A stretch of 64,000 bases of DNA from Pirellulales bacterium (GTDB taxonomy: Bacteria; Planctomycetota; Planctomycetia; Pirellulales; Thermoguttaceae). The stretch is taken from the NCBI GenBank assembly GCA_016936015.1, contig JAFGPV010000085.1, forward strand, positions 18,963 to 82,962, read 5' to 3'. The position numbers were made by a program, and so were the translations under genes. This document shows positions 24,036 to 32,285 of this stretch, one piece after another. Every line of letters starts with the position of its first letter. The first letter of the stretch is position 1. The notes under the pieces were generated by a model. It had not been told where the DNA came from, made no database searches, and saw only the letters and a list, made by a program, of their open reading frames with translations.

Positions 24036-24077
24036 GAACTCCCTTTATTCTCGCACTCCTCCCCCGCAATTGTCAAG

Positions 24078-27000
24078 TTATTCGAACAACAGGTAGCCGA
24101 ATCCCTCGGGGGCGACCTTCGTCGAGGCGGGAGCGCTCCACGACTGGAACCCGACGCCGGGAACGGTCCGCTGGAGGCCCACGCACCAGGCGTCCCGGGG
24201 CTGGGGGACACGGCCGGTCAGCGCCTTCCAGGGGACGGCGGCCTCCACGGTCCAGGTCTCGTCGTCGTTGTCGGCGGCCACGAACCAGCCGGGATTCCAA
24301 GTGGCGTCGCCCCAGCAGTCCTCGGCGGTCCAGCCGCGGCTGTCGATCGTCAAGCGATAGTACGTGGCGTAGTCTCGGTCCATGTCCAACAGGATCTCGA
24401 AGTGGTCCGAGCCGCGCAGGTCGGCGTCGCGGGGCCGCGGACCGGCCGGCGGCGGATAGTTCGCCCCGGGGGCCTTGCGGCAGTGCACCGCGACGTACAG
24501 GTACTCCCGATCGTACGCCAGCGCCGCGCAGGCCGGCCACGCGGCATCGTCGGCGTCGGCGCTTTCCAGCGGCGCCGTCCTGATCTTCTTCCACACCTCG
24601 TCGTCAAGCCGGCCGTCCAACCGCGGCTTCGTCCGCGCGGCGAAGCACGGCATCGTCGGCTTCGGCGGTTCGTTCCGCGGATCGGCCAGCCACTGTTCCC
24701 CCTGCGCGCAAAGCGTCCAGGCGTCGCTGCGCGGACTGCGGCTCTCGGTCAAGTAAAACCGCTCGGCCTGTCCCGGATACCCCTGCTGGCGGTGCGCCGC
24801 GGCCAGGGCGAAACGCAGCGCCGGCGCGGCAAACAACTCCGGCCGGGTCCCCTCGATCTCCTTGCCGAGTTCCGCCGCGCGGTCGGGACCGACAAGAGGG
24901 GCAGTCCCCTGTTCGCCCAAAGGGGGACTGTCCCCTTTGCTGGACCGGCACCAGGCCGCCTCGCCGCTGGAATAATACTGCACCAGCCAGAGGAGCGCCA
25001 AGCGGGCCAAGGAATGTTGCGGGTAGCTCCGGGCGAGCCGGGCGTAGAGTTCGGCGGCCATCGAGCCGCGGCCGCTGCGGGCGCAACGCCCGGCCAAGTC
25101 CGCCAGCAACTGCGCGGCGCCGGCGTCGTCCAGGCCGTCGAGCAGTTGGGCGGTCTGCCCCAGGAGCCGCTGCTGCATGGACCGGTCCCCTTCCGCCTGC
25201 CGGAAAATCGCCAGGACGTGGCGCCGCTTGACGGCGGCGCGCTGCCGGGCGGCGAGATCCTCGTCGGGCGGATCGAACAACTCGCGTCGCGCCTCGCCGC
25301 CCGGTGGGAGGACGATTCCGGTAAAGAAATCGCCCCGGCCGGACGTCCCGCCCGAACGATCCCAGACTTTGCGGTACGTCAAAGTCGGCGGCCCGGCGGA
25401 AACGGCGTCCTGCAACAGGCCCCGAGGCTCGGCCGCCACGTCGGACACCGCGCCGCCCAGCCGGGAAAGCGCCTGATCGGCCGCCACGACGACGGCGTCT
25501 TGCCCGCCAGGCTCGGCAGGAGTAAAGATCCGCTTGACTTGCCACGGTTCCAAGCCGGCTTCAGTGATCTGCTGCGGATACGAGGTTGCGTCACTGGCCT
25601 TCTCCGCGGCCGAGAGGACCAGTTGGGCGATGAGATCCTCCAGTGTCCCCTCTCCCTTTGGGAGAGGGTTAGGGTGAGGGCTTTGATCTTCATCCCCCAC
25701 CGCCCTCACCCTAGCCCTCTCCCGGCGGGAGAGGGAACCATCGCCGCCGGTGACGATGATCTCCGGCCGCCAGAGCCGGATCTGCCGGACGAGGTGGGCC
25801 TCGATGATTTGCCGCCCGCGGCCGTCGTGGGTGCGGTCCCAATCGCCGAGGAAGTCCTGCGGCGTTTGCGAGACGCCCTGCTGGCGGATGGGAAACTGCC
25901 AGGCCAAGTCGGCCCGGGATCCACCCACCGCCACGATGGCCTGCTGCAAGCGGTCGGGCAGGGGGACCGTAGTCGGATCAGGAGTCTGACCGCCGCGGCG
26001 GTTGAGCGCTTCCACGGCAGCCAGATAGCCGTCTTGTCCCGAAAGCCGGGCCAATAATTCCAAAGGCACGGCGTCAGCCTCGGCGACCAGCGTCAGCAGC
26101 GCCGCCCGAGTGCCGCCGCAGCGCTGCCGGACCCAGGTCCGACCGCCGTCTTCGGTAGCCAGGATCGTTCCCAAGGCGCCGACCGCCCAACCGCGTTGGT
26201 CGTCGGCAAAAGTCAACGCCTCCAGCGGCAGACGGTTGCCGGTGGGAAAGACGCTCCACGATCGTCCGGCGTCGGGAGAATACACGACGCGGGTGCCGGG
26301 CGTCCCGGCAATCCAGACCTTTTCGCCCCGCACGGCCAAGGCGGCAAAATCGAACTGGGCGGCGATCTGCGGCGGGACCTCCGCTACAGGCGTCTGCCAC
26401 GCAGCGCCCAAGTCGACGGTGGTCATCACCAAACCGCCGTCGCCGACCAGCCAGCCGTGAACCGGCGGCAGGAGCGTCATCGCGCGGAGATTGCGCAGTC
26501 CGAAGGTTTCGTTGCGCAGCGGCTTGACGCACCCCCGGAGCACCCGGGCGGCGATCCCGTCGCGCCCAGCCAAGGCGCCGGTCAGGGGATCGACCATCTC
26601 GCCAGTCAACCAGGCCGTCGGCGCGCCGCCGCCGATCGGCTTCCAGGTCCGCCCGCCGTCTCGAGTGATCAATACTCCCGCGGGAAATAAGGCGGAAGGC
26701 GTGGCGACCGCCCAGCCGATTTCGGCGTCGAGGAAGCGGATCCGCCGCAGCGGCGGCAGTTCCTGCCGGGTCGGGCAAGACCAGGTCCTTCCGCCGTCGG
26801 TGGTCGAAAGAAAAACTCCGACGCCGTCGTGCGCGAAGGGCCGGGCGGTTCCGCCCGCAGTAAAGCCGGTCTTTTCGTCGACAAAGGAAACGGAAGACAA
26901 CGTGCCGCGGACGCCGGATGTCTGCACAGTCCAGAGCCGGCCGCCGTCGTCGGTGTGCCAGATCGCCCCCCGGTCGCCGACCGCCCAGCCGCGCCGGGCA

Positions 27001-27170
27001 TCGAGAAAAAAAACAGCGTTCAGTTGGGCGTCGGCCAGGAAGGGATCGGCAGCCGCCGCCGCGGACGGCGCCAAAACCGGCTTCTCCGGCGGAACGAGCT
27101 CTCCCGCCCCCAGCAGCGGCAGCGTGAAAAGGATCGGCAAGAGAGTTGGAGAGATCATGGCGACGTCCAT
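24078..27170 (-). CDS. Secreted Ycf48/BNR-propeller protein with C-terminal CBM9-like domain
   Basis: A 1030-residue exported protein; the start is taken at 27170, with 27158 also possible. A signal peptide (LLPILFTLPLLGAGEL) is followed by about seven Ycf48/BNR-like units: VFFLDARRGWAVGDRGAIWHT, DDGGRLWTVQTSG, RIRFLDAEIGWAVATPS, TRDGGRTWKPIGGG, LTFADDQRGWAVGALGTILA and others. These form a propeller (residues 45-350). A long helical middle follows. Residues about 850-1030 look like a family 9 carbohydrate-binding or DOMON-like domain (LDGRLDDEVWKKIRTAPLES, YDREYLYVAVHCRK, FEILLDMDRDYATYYRLTID). Two palindromic repeats are embedded in frame: about residues 479-508 (HPNPLP) and about 746-758 (KGDSPP). 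The natural ligand is unknown. Confidence 0.85.
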   Translation of the reverse strand: MDVAMISPTLLPILFTLPLLGAGELVPPEKPVLAPSAAAAADPFLADAQLNAVFFLDARRGWAVGDRGAIWHTDDGGRLWTVQTSGVRGTLSSVSFVDEKTGFTAGGTARPFAHDGVGVFLSTTDGGRTWSCPTRQELPPLRRIRFLDAEIGWAVATPSALFPAGVLITRDGGRTWKPIGGGAPTAWLTGEMVDPLTGALAGRDGIAARVLRGCVKPLRNETFGLRNLRAMTLLPPVHGWLVGDGGLVMTTVDLGAAWQTPVAEVPPQIAAQFDFAALAVRGEKVWIAGTPGTRVVYSPDAGRSWSVFPTGNRLPLEALTFADDQRGWAVGALGTILATEDGGRTWVRQRCGGTRAALLTLVAEADAVPLELLARLSGQDGYLAAVEALNRRGGQTPDPTTVPLPDRLQQAIVAVGGSRADLAWQFPIRQQGVSQTPQDFLGDWDRTHDGRGRQIIEAHLVRQIRLWRPEIIVTGGDGSLSRRERARVRAVGDEDQSPHPNPLPKGEGTLEDLIAQLVLSAAEKASDATSYPQQITEAGLEPWQVKRIFTPAEPGGQDAVVVAADQALSRLGGAVSDVAAEPRGLLQDAVSAGPPTLTYRKVWDRSGGTSGRGDFFTGIVLPPGGEARRELFDPPDEDLAARQRAAVKRRHVLAIFRQAEGDRSMQQRLLGQTAQLLDGLDDAGAAQLLADLAGRCARSGRGSMAAELYARLARSYPQHSLARLALLWLVQYYSSGEAAWCRSSKGDSPPLGEQGTAPLVGPDRAAELGKEIEGTRPELFAAPALRFALAAAHRQQGYPGQAERFYLTESRSPRSDAWTLCAQGEQWLADPRNEPPKPTMPCFAARTKPRLDGRLDDEVWKKIRTAPLESADADDAAWPACAALAYDREYLYVAVHCRKAPGANYPPPAGPRPRDADLRGSDHFEILLDMDRDYATYYRLTIDSRGWTAEDCWGDATWNPGWFVAADNDDETWTVEAAVPWKALTGRVPQPRDAWCVGLQRTVPGVGFQSWSAPASTKVAPEGFGYLLFE
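24898..24935. repeat. GDSPIF-type palindromic element, copy C (in frame)
   Basis: A shorter, diverged member: GGGGCAGTCCCC and GGGGACTGTCCCC arms around a 13-base core. On the minus strand it encodes KGDSPPLGEQGTAPL within the Ycf48/CBM9 gene, without breaking the frame. Confidence 0.82.
25647..25736. repeat. Double HPNPLP/LSQRERG palindrome (in frame)
   Basis: Two inverted copies: CCCCTCTCCCTTTGGGAGAG plus GGTTAGGGTGAGGG, then CCCTCACCCTAGCCCTCTCC plus CGGCGGGAGAGGGA. On the minus strand it encodes SLSRRERARVRA followed by PHPNPLPKGEG. This peptide pair is widely seen in predicted bacterial proteins that carry this repeat. Confidence 0.95.
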
Positions 27171-27381
27171 GTCGGGTAAAGCCTATCGTGGAGTGCGGCG
27201 GACGCGAAGCGGGCGTTCGTTTTCCAATATTTAACTATTTTACCGCAATATCCATCCGGCTCCCAAGACCGAAAAAGCCGGCAAGAAAGCGGCCCCATTT
27301 CGCGGTTCAGTCCAGGATCGCCCTACCGGCGGCCGTTAAATTGGAGCGATGAAACCACCCAACATCAGAAATGGGCGTGGA

Positions 27382-27579
27382 TTAAGATTTGATCCCCAGG
27401 CAGGCCAGGATCAGCAGCAGCGCGAGCCAGAGGATTTCCAGGGAAATCGCGCCGGCCAGCAGCAGTTTTTGCCGTGACGTGGGACGCGGAGGAGAAGAGG
27501 GCGCGACGGGGGGCACGACGTCCGGCCGGGTGGAGGGCGGCGGGATCGGTTTCGAATGGGTCCGGGAGCGTCGCGACAT
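27382..27579 (-). CDS. Small single-pass membrane protein
   Basis: 65 residues: a Pro/Arg/Ser-rich N-terminal 40 residues, then one strong membrane helix (AISLEILWLALLLILACLGI). Its ATG lies 3 bases after the stop of the Minf_1886 gene, so it is probably translated by coupling. No family is recognised. Candidates too small for confident annotation deserve caution, but the spacing and the hydrophobic helix support a real gene. Confidence 0.6.
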   Translation of the reverse strand: MSRRSRTHSKPIPPPSTRPDVVPPVAPSSPPRPTSRQKLLLAGAISLEILWLALLLILACLGIKS

Positions 27580-27582
27580 ATC

Positions 27583-28026
27583 TTAAGGTGAAGAGAAGCG
27601 GTAATCCTGCCGGAAGGCCTGGTCGAAGTCGTACAGGTCGTTGAAATCGACCCGGCTGTCGCCGGGCGCTTTCCGCATCTGGCCGATGCGGATTAAATTG
27701 TACACCACCTCGCCGAAGTCGGCGGTGGTCCGCAGGCCCCAACTGTTCAACACCGTCTTGGCCATGAAGCCGTACTGATGCAGGGCGTACCGGCGGATGG
27801 CCTCGCAGAGTTCCTGCCCGGTCACGTGCCGCTGGCCGCGGGATTCGACGTCCATCTCGGGCGGCTCCTCCGGCGGCGGATCGCTGGGCTTGTCGGCGCC
27901 CATGCCCAAGACCTGCTGGGCAAACTGGAGCGCCTCGAAGAGGAAAACGTAGGCCTCCAACGGGTAACGACGGTCCTCTTGGATCAACCGGGCCAGGGGA
28001 TGGGAAGAATCGATCTGCAGGGGCAT
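27583..28026 (-). CDS. Minf_1886 family protein
   Basis: 147 residues. The family pattern is clear: RRYPLEAYVFLFEALQFAQQVL near the start, then TGQELCEAIRRYALHQYGFMAKTVLNSWGLRTTADFGEVVYNLI, and near the end DSRVDFNDLYDFDQAFRQDY. The family is conserved in Planctomycetes and Verrucomicrobia and has no known biochemical role. It lies in a minus-strand run downstream of the PSP1 gene and is coupled to the small membrane protein. The start region is C-rich without a Shine-Dalgarno sequence; a CAAATTG heptamer array lies about 40 bases upstream. Confidence 0.9.
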   Translation of the reverse strand: MPLQIDSSHPLARLIQEDRRYPLEAYVFLFEALQFAQQVLGMGADKPSDPPPEEPPEMDVESRGQRHVTGQELCEAIRRYALHQYGFMAKTVLNSWGLRTTADFGEVVYNLIRIGQMRKAPGDSRVDFNDLYDFDQAFRQDYRFSSP

Positions 28027-28064
28027 GGTCGGGCGGGGGTGCGATCTGGCGTTGTGAATCTAGT

Positions 28065-28103
28065 ATTTCAAATTGTATGTCGCAAATTGCAAATTGTAAA
28101 TTG
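28065..28103. repeat. CAAATTG heptamer array
   Basis: About five degenerate units (TTTCAAA, CGCAAATT, GCAAATTG, TAAATTG) lie in the leader of the Minf_1886 gene. It is similar to the array at 13931-13970. Confidence 0.75.
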
Positions 28104-28174
28104 AACAATCGGAAGAAGCGAATCAAGGAGACTCCCTTCGCACGTTTCCTATCTTGCTTCTCCTCCCTCGCTCT

Positions 28175-29053
28175 TTACTCCTGATCTCCCGGACCGGCCG
28201 GCGGTTCTTCCTCCGAGGCCGCGGGAAATCCTTCGCCGGCTCCCTTGTCGGCGCCGAGGGGGGAAGCCTTTTCCACCGGCACCAGCAGGCGGCGGCGGTC
28301 CTCGGTCAACACCTGGAGCTGGCGGTTGAAAATTTCGTGGCCCAGGACCTTGGCTTTTCCCTCCGGGGTCATCACGAACGCGCCGACGGGGGGGAATTCC
28401 CGCTGCAATTCCTCGTAATAATCGAATTCGTAGCGGAGGCAGCACTTCAGCCGCCCGCAGCGGCCGGAAATTTTCGTCGGATCGAGCGTGGCCTTTTGCA
28501 GTTTCGCCATCCGCATCGAGACCGGCGGCATCTCGACCAGGTGGGTGTTGCAGCAGACCGGGCAGCCGCAGTCGCCGTAGTCGGCCAAGAGCTTGGCCTC
28601 GTCGCGAACACCGATCTGCCGCATCTCGATCCGCGTCTGGAACTGGCCGGCCAGGAGTTTGACCAGTTCGCGGAAATCGACGCGGTTTTCCGCCAGGTAA
28701 TAGACGATGATCCGCTCGCCGCCGAAGATGTGCTCCACCTCGACCAACTGCATATTCAGTGCCAGTTGATCCACGTACTTCTGGCAGACGTCCAGTTCCT
28801 CACGGGCGTGCTTTTTCATTCGCGCCTGTTCGTGGAGGTCTTCGGGCGTCATCGCGCGAAGAATTTGTCCGGTGGGCGGGTCGGCCAACCGGGCCACCAC
28901 CTCGGGAGTGGCGGCGGTGAGCACCTCTCCCGACTCCAAGCCGCGTTCGGTCCGGACGATCACGGGCGTGCTCCGCGCAAACTCCTGGCCCGCGGGGGCG
29001 GTGAACACCCCCAGAAACCGCATCTCGCCGTAGTGGACGATATAATCCGCCAT
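28175..29053 (-). CDS. PSP1 domain protein (RicT/YaaT-like)
   Basis: A 292-residue protein beginning MADYIVHYGEMRFLGVF at ATG 29051-29053. The PSP1 domain spans about residues 50-215: QLALNMQLVEVEHIFGGERIIVYYLAENRVDFRELVK, FQTRIEMRQIGVRDEAKLL, and the cysteine cluster in DYGDCGCPVCCNTHLVEMP and SGRCGRLKCCLRYE. In Bacillus RicT (YaaT) this domain acts with RicA/RicF in an Fe-S-containing complex that affects RNase Y cleavage; the cysteines here would fit metal binding. The 75-residue C-terminal tail is low-complexity and acidic. The gene is in a minus-strand run with the Minf_1886 gene downstream. Confidence 0.9.
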   Translation of the reverse strand: MADYIVHYGEMRFLGVFTAPAGQEFARSTPVIVRTERGLESGEVLTAATPEVVARLADPPTGQILRAMTPEDLHEQARMKKHAREELDVCQKYVDQLALNMQLVEVEHIFGGERIIVYYLAENRVDFRELVKLLAGQFQTRIEMRQIGVRDEAKLLADYGDCGCPVCCNTHLVEMPPVSMRMAKLQKATLDPTKISGRCGRLKCCLRYEFDYYEELQREFPPVGAFVMTPEGKAKVLGHEIFNRQLQVLTEDRRRLLVPVEKASPLGADKGAGEGFPAASEEEPPAGPGDQE

Positions 29054-29080
29054 AATCCGAAAAAGTGACGCCGTATTCCG

Positions 29081-29151
29081 TTTAGCGGCCGTCGGCACGG
29101 CGGCCCCGTTTTAGAAGCAGCACGAGGGCCGCCGTGCCAGTGGCCGCTAAA
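29081..29151. repeat. TTTAGCGGCC-family hairpin
   Basis: TTTAGCGGCCGTCGGCACGG at the left is matched by the end ...GTGCCAGTGGCCGCTAAA, with a middle AGAAGCAGCACGAGG. It lies in the leader of the PSP1 gene. Confidence 0.85.
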
Positions 29152-29217
29152 CTATATGGATCAAATCCAATATAACTCCCGATCCTCGACGGGGGAAGGT
29201 CGGAGGGCCTCGGAGGA

Positions 29218-29904
29218 TTACTCCTGAAAGAAATCGGCTTCCAACTGATACGGCAGGCCGCCCAACGGCGTGGCCACCTGTTCGCGGTCGATGCGGAATT
29301 TCCCGCCGACTTTTACGAGGCTGTCGGTGTAATCGGTCGTTAAATCGCCGGTGAACTTGACGGAGATCATTTCCGTCGATTTGAGCTGGCGACTGCAAAA
29401 TTGGCAGTGGCCCAGGGTCGGCACGAGGACGAATTCCCTGATCTTGATGTTCCGCCGGCCGGGATACATGTATCCGGTGATATAAATGCGTTTTTCCCGG
29501 TCCTGACTGGTGGGTTCCAGATCGTAGGCGCTCGGCGGGATGATCTCCGTGGCGGACTGGAGATCGTCGAAAGTGACGGGAGTATATCCGGCGGGAATGG
29601 AATGCGTCTCGACGTAATGATAAATGCCGAAACCCAGCAGCCCGAGCGCGGCGGCGGCGGCGATGCCGCCCCAGGCGAACGCCTCGCCGGTGTACTCGCC
29701 CGGTGCCGACTGGATCTGCCGCAGCGCGTACCAACCCAGGGCAGCCGCCAGCAGGGGAACCGCCCAAAACACCGGGTGAAAAACCGTCAGGATCGAGAAC
29801 ATCCCGACCGCCAGGCTGAGAATCGCCGGCCAACTCAGCGAGCGGTACCGCTCGGGCGCGGCCGTTTCGTCGATCGGTAGTGCGTCGGGTGAGGTATTCA
29901 TCAT
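29218..29904 (-). CDS. DUF4190/DUF3299-like membrane protein
   Basis: A 228-residue protein from the ATG pair at 29899-29904 (the second ATG is equally possible). After a 25-residue polar N-terminus, two or three hydrophobic segments (about residues 28-70 and 85-105, ILSLAVGMFSILTVF and AFAWGGIAAAAALGLLGFGI) anchor it. The periplasmic part resembles DUF3299: TPVTFDDLQSATEIIPPSAYDL, then KRIYITGYMYPGRRNIKIREFVLVPTLGHCQFCSR, with a conserved Cys pair. DUF3299 genes occur next to MacB-like ABC transporters in zinc-responsive clusters, and here an ABC permease and ATPase lie directly upstream. A G-poor heptamer array ends about 6 bases before the start, in place of a Shine-Dalgarno sequence. Confidence 0.75.
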   Translation of the reverse strand: MMNTSPDALPIDETAAPERYRSLSWPAILSLAVGMFSILTVFHPVFWAVPLLAAALGWYALRQIQSAPGEYTGEAFAWGGIAAAAALGLLGFGIYHYVETHSIPAGYTPVTFDDLQSATEIIPPSAYDLEPTSQDREKRIYITGYMYPGRRNIKIREFVLVPTLGHCQFCSRQLKSTEMISVKFTGDLTTDYTDSLVKVGGKFRIDREQVATPLGGLPYQLEADFFQE

Positions 29905-29910
29905 AGTGAA

Positions 29911-29976
29911 AGGGGACAGGGGACGGGGGACAGGGGAACAAGGATGAAATCTTCCCACTGTCCACTGCCCACTGTG
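29911..29976. repeat. Heptamer arrays GGGGACA and CCACTGT
   Basis: AGGGGAC units at 29911-29938 and CCACTGY units at 29951-29976, between the DUF3299-like gene and the ABC permease stop. On the minus strand the first block is a G-poor run leading to the DUF3299 start. Confidence 0.8.
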
Positions 29977-29979
29977 TTG

Positions 29980-31380
29980 CTACGTTCCGGCCATCAGCGA
30001 CTTGGCCACGTCGGTTTTGTAGGCGTACATGGCCGGCAGGTAGCCGACCAGCGAGGCGAGGATCACCAGGCCGGGAATAAGCATCAATTCCACGGGCTGA
30101 AAATCCCAGGGATTGACGACCACGCCGGTCTGCTCGGCAATGGTCGGTCCGAGCACGGCGATCAATCCGTGCCCCAGGGCCACGCCCAGGGCCCCGCCGC
30201 CGAGCGCCAGGAGGATCGACTCGAAGAGGATGATCAACATTACGGTGGAGCGCCGGGCCCCGAGCGCCCGCATGATGGCGATGTCGTGCCGCCGGTCGCT
30301 CATGGAATTGTACATGCTGACCATGATGCCGATGCCGGCCACGACGACCACCAGCACGGCCAGGATCAACAGCAGCAGTTGGACGTTGCCCACAATGCCG
30401 TTGAGAAAGCGGAAGATTTCCCGGCTGGGTTCGACGGCCTGGGCGGCGGTGTACTTGTTGACCACTTCCGGCAGCGCCGTGTAAAGCTGCGGCATGCTCT
30501 TATCGTAACAGACCAGGATGGCGGAGACCTCGCGGTGCAGGGCGTGGTGGTGCCCGGTATGGTCGTGTCCGGCGTGGTCTTCGTGATCGGCGTGTTCTTC
30601 GTGCTCGGAGCCTTCCGCGGCGTCGCCCGCCGCGGCCTTGGCATGGGCGGGGCAGCGCCAGAATCCCTCGATGTTCATAAAGATCGCCCGGTCGTTGGCG
30701 GTGCCGGTCGGCTCCAGGATGCCCACGATCTTGAACTCGGGATCCTCGTGCTTGCCGTATTCGCTTTGGCTCTTGGCGACGGGGCGGAAGGTGTCGCCGA
30801 GTTTCAGGCCGGTCTTCCGGGCGGCGGTGGCGCCGAGGACGGCGTCGTATTCGCTGCCTTTCTCGTCCTGAAAGTTCTTGCCCTCGCGGAACTGATAATG
30901 AACGTCCTTGCCCTTGTAATAATAAGTAAGTTTTTCAAAAAAATCCGGCGTGGTGGCCACCGCCGGGCAACCTTGATAATCGTGGCCCAGGCACACCGGA
31001 ATGGCCAGTTCCACCGCCTTCGACACCAAATCGGCCCGTTGCAGCAATCCCATGCTCCGCTCGGCGAGGGGGACCGACAGTTTGACCTCGTTCGAGAGAT
31101 TTCCCTGCTGCAGGTCCTCGAAATACTGGTAGGGGATGTTATGCAGGGGGTCGCCCAGGTGGAAGACGGTGTTCAGGACCAGGTCGAGCTTGCTGCCGCC
31201 TTTGCCGCCGATGATCAGGTCGTATCCCGTCGCGCCGCGTTTGAAGGTCTGCGAGACCACGCCGTGGATCACGAGCACCGTGACCACCAAGGCCACGCCC
31301 AATCCCATCGAAAAGGCCGTCAGCCCCGAGGCCAACACCCGTTGTTGAATGCTCCGCCAGGCGACTTTCCAGAGACTCAT
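29980..31380 (-). CDS. ABC transporter permease (MacB/FtsX type) with His/Asp-rich loop
   Basis: A 466-residue protein. A first membrane helix lies near residues 15-40 (VLASGLTAFSMGLGVALVVTVLVIHG). A large periplasmic domain (about 45-320) follows, and then three C-terminal helices with FtsX character (LLLILAVLVVVVAGIGIMVSMYNSMSDRRHDIAIMRALGARRSTVMLIILFESILLAL). Residues about 250-278 form a charged metal-binding-like stretch (HEEHADHEDHAGHDHTGHHH) within the periplasmic domain. It is co-oriented with and just downstream of a LolD-like ATPase and upstream of a DUF3299-like gene. In zinc-regulated clusters of proteobacteria, a His-rich periplasmic protein is encoded beside such an ATPase/permease pair; here the His-rich segment is in the permease itself. 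Zinc handling is inferred. Confidence 0.85.
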   Translation of the reverse strand: MSLWKVAWRSIQQRVLASGLTAFSMGLGVALVVTVLVIHGVVSQTFKRGATGYDLIIGGKGGSKLDLVLNTVFHLGDPLHNIPYQYFEDLQQGNLSNEVKLSVPLAERSMGLLQRADLVSKAVELAIPVCLGHDYQGCPAVATTPDFFEKLTYYYKGKDVHYQFREGKNFQDEKGSEYDAVLGATAARKTGLKLGDTFRPVAKSQSEYGKHEDPEFKIVGILEPTGTANDRAIFMNIEGFWRCPAHAKAAAGDAAEGSEHEEHADHEDHAGHDHTGHHHALHREVSAILVCYDKSMPQLYTALPEVVNKYTAAQAVEPSREIFRFLNGIVGNVQLLLLILAVLVVVVAGIGIMVSMYNSMSDRRHDIAIMRALGARRSTVMLIILFESILLALGGGALGVALGHGLIAVLGPTIAEQTGVVVNPWDFQPVELMLIPGLVILASLVGYLPAMYAYKTDVAKSLMAGT

Positions 31381-31409
31381 GGCAATAATGAATGCAAAAT
31401 GATGGAAAT

Positions 31410-31480
31410 TGTAGGAGGCGGCTCCTGCCGCCGATCATCTTTTTTTCTGTTCCCTCGGCGGCAGGAGCCGCCTCCTATAG
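31410..31480. repeat. 71-bp hairpin element, second copy, between ABC ATPase and permease genes
   Basis: TTGTAGGAGGCGGCTCCTGC at the left is matched by GGCAGGAGCCGCCTCCTATA at the right, with loop ATCATCTTTTTTTCTGTTCC. It is nearly the same as 4883-4953. Here it lies inside an operon, between two genes expected to be co-transcribed. Confidence 0.9.
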
Positions 31481-31491
31481 AGGGAAAATAA

Positions 31492-32175
31492 CTAACCGCT
31501 GATCGCCAGGTTGAATTCCGTCAGCCGATCGACGCGGGGAAATTGGTCGGCGACCTCGTGGCTGTGGGTGACCAGCATCAGGGCGACGTTTTCTTCCTGA
31601 CTGGTCTGGCGGATCAGGTCGAGGATCGCCTGCTGGTTGCCGGCGTCGACGTTGGCGGTCGGCTCGTCGGCCAACAGCAGCTTGGGCCGGTTGGCCAGCG
31701 CCCGGGCGACCGCCACCCGCTGCTGCTCGCCGACCGAGAGCATCGTCGGCCGGTGCGTCAGCCGGTGGCTCAGGCCAACGCGGTCCAGGAGCTTTTTCGC
31801 CCGGGTCTTGTCCGGCCGCCCCCGGGCGAACCGCATCGCCAAAAGCACGTTCTCCAGCGCCGTGAAACCCGTGAGCAAATTGAACGTCTGAAACACGTAG
31901 CCGATCCGCTCGGCGCGGAACCGATCGACCTCCGGCTCGGTCATCAGCGTCAGATCGAAGTCGTCGATCCGCACCTTCCCTTCCGTCGGCCGGCTGATGC
32001 CCGCGATCACGTGCAAGAGGGTCGTCTTGCCGCACCCGCTCTCGCCGATCAGGACCACTTGCTCGCCCTGAGAGACGCGATAGGCCGGAATATCCAGGAT
32101 CCGCAATTCCGACCCGTCCGGCTGCCGGTAGGATTTTTTCAAATTTTTCAGAATTAATATGTCGTGATTGGCCAT
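31492..32175 (-). CDS. ABC transporter ATP-binding protein (LolD/MacB type)
   Basis: A 227-residue ATPase: Walker [11 protein letters not shown] (about residues 43-52), Q-loop [20 protein letters not shown], signature [20 protein letters not shown], Walker [13 protein letters not shown], and switch [11 protein letters not shown]. The sequence pattern ([24 protein letters not shown]) matches the MacB/LolD subfamily, which couples to FtsX-like permeases. The permease is the next gene (111-base gap containing a hairpin repeat). It drives extrusion or transfer of an unknown substrate across or out of the inner membrane. Confidence 0.92.
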   Translation of the reverse strand: MANHDILILKNLKKSYRQPDGSELRILDIPAYRVSQGEQVVLIGESGCGKTTLLHVIAGISRPTEGKVRIDDFDLTLMTEPEVDRFRAERIGYVFQTFNLLTGFTALENVLLAMRFARGRPDKTRAKKLLDRVGLSHRLTHRPTMLSVGEQQRVAVARALANRPKLLLADEPTANVDAGNQQAILDLIRQTSQEENVALMLVTHSHEVADQFPRVDRLTEFNLAISG

Positions 32176-32285
32176 CGCAATGTCGTTCCCCCTCCCCGAC
32201 CGTTACCTGACGCCCCGAGAAAGCCGGGGGAAAGGAGTATTAAATGGTAGAAAGTCTGCAATTATTCATTACGGAAGCAGTCTGG

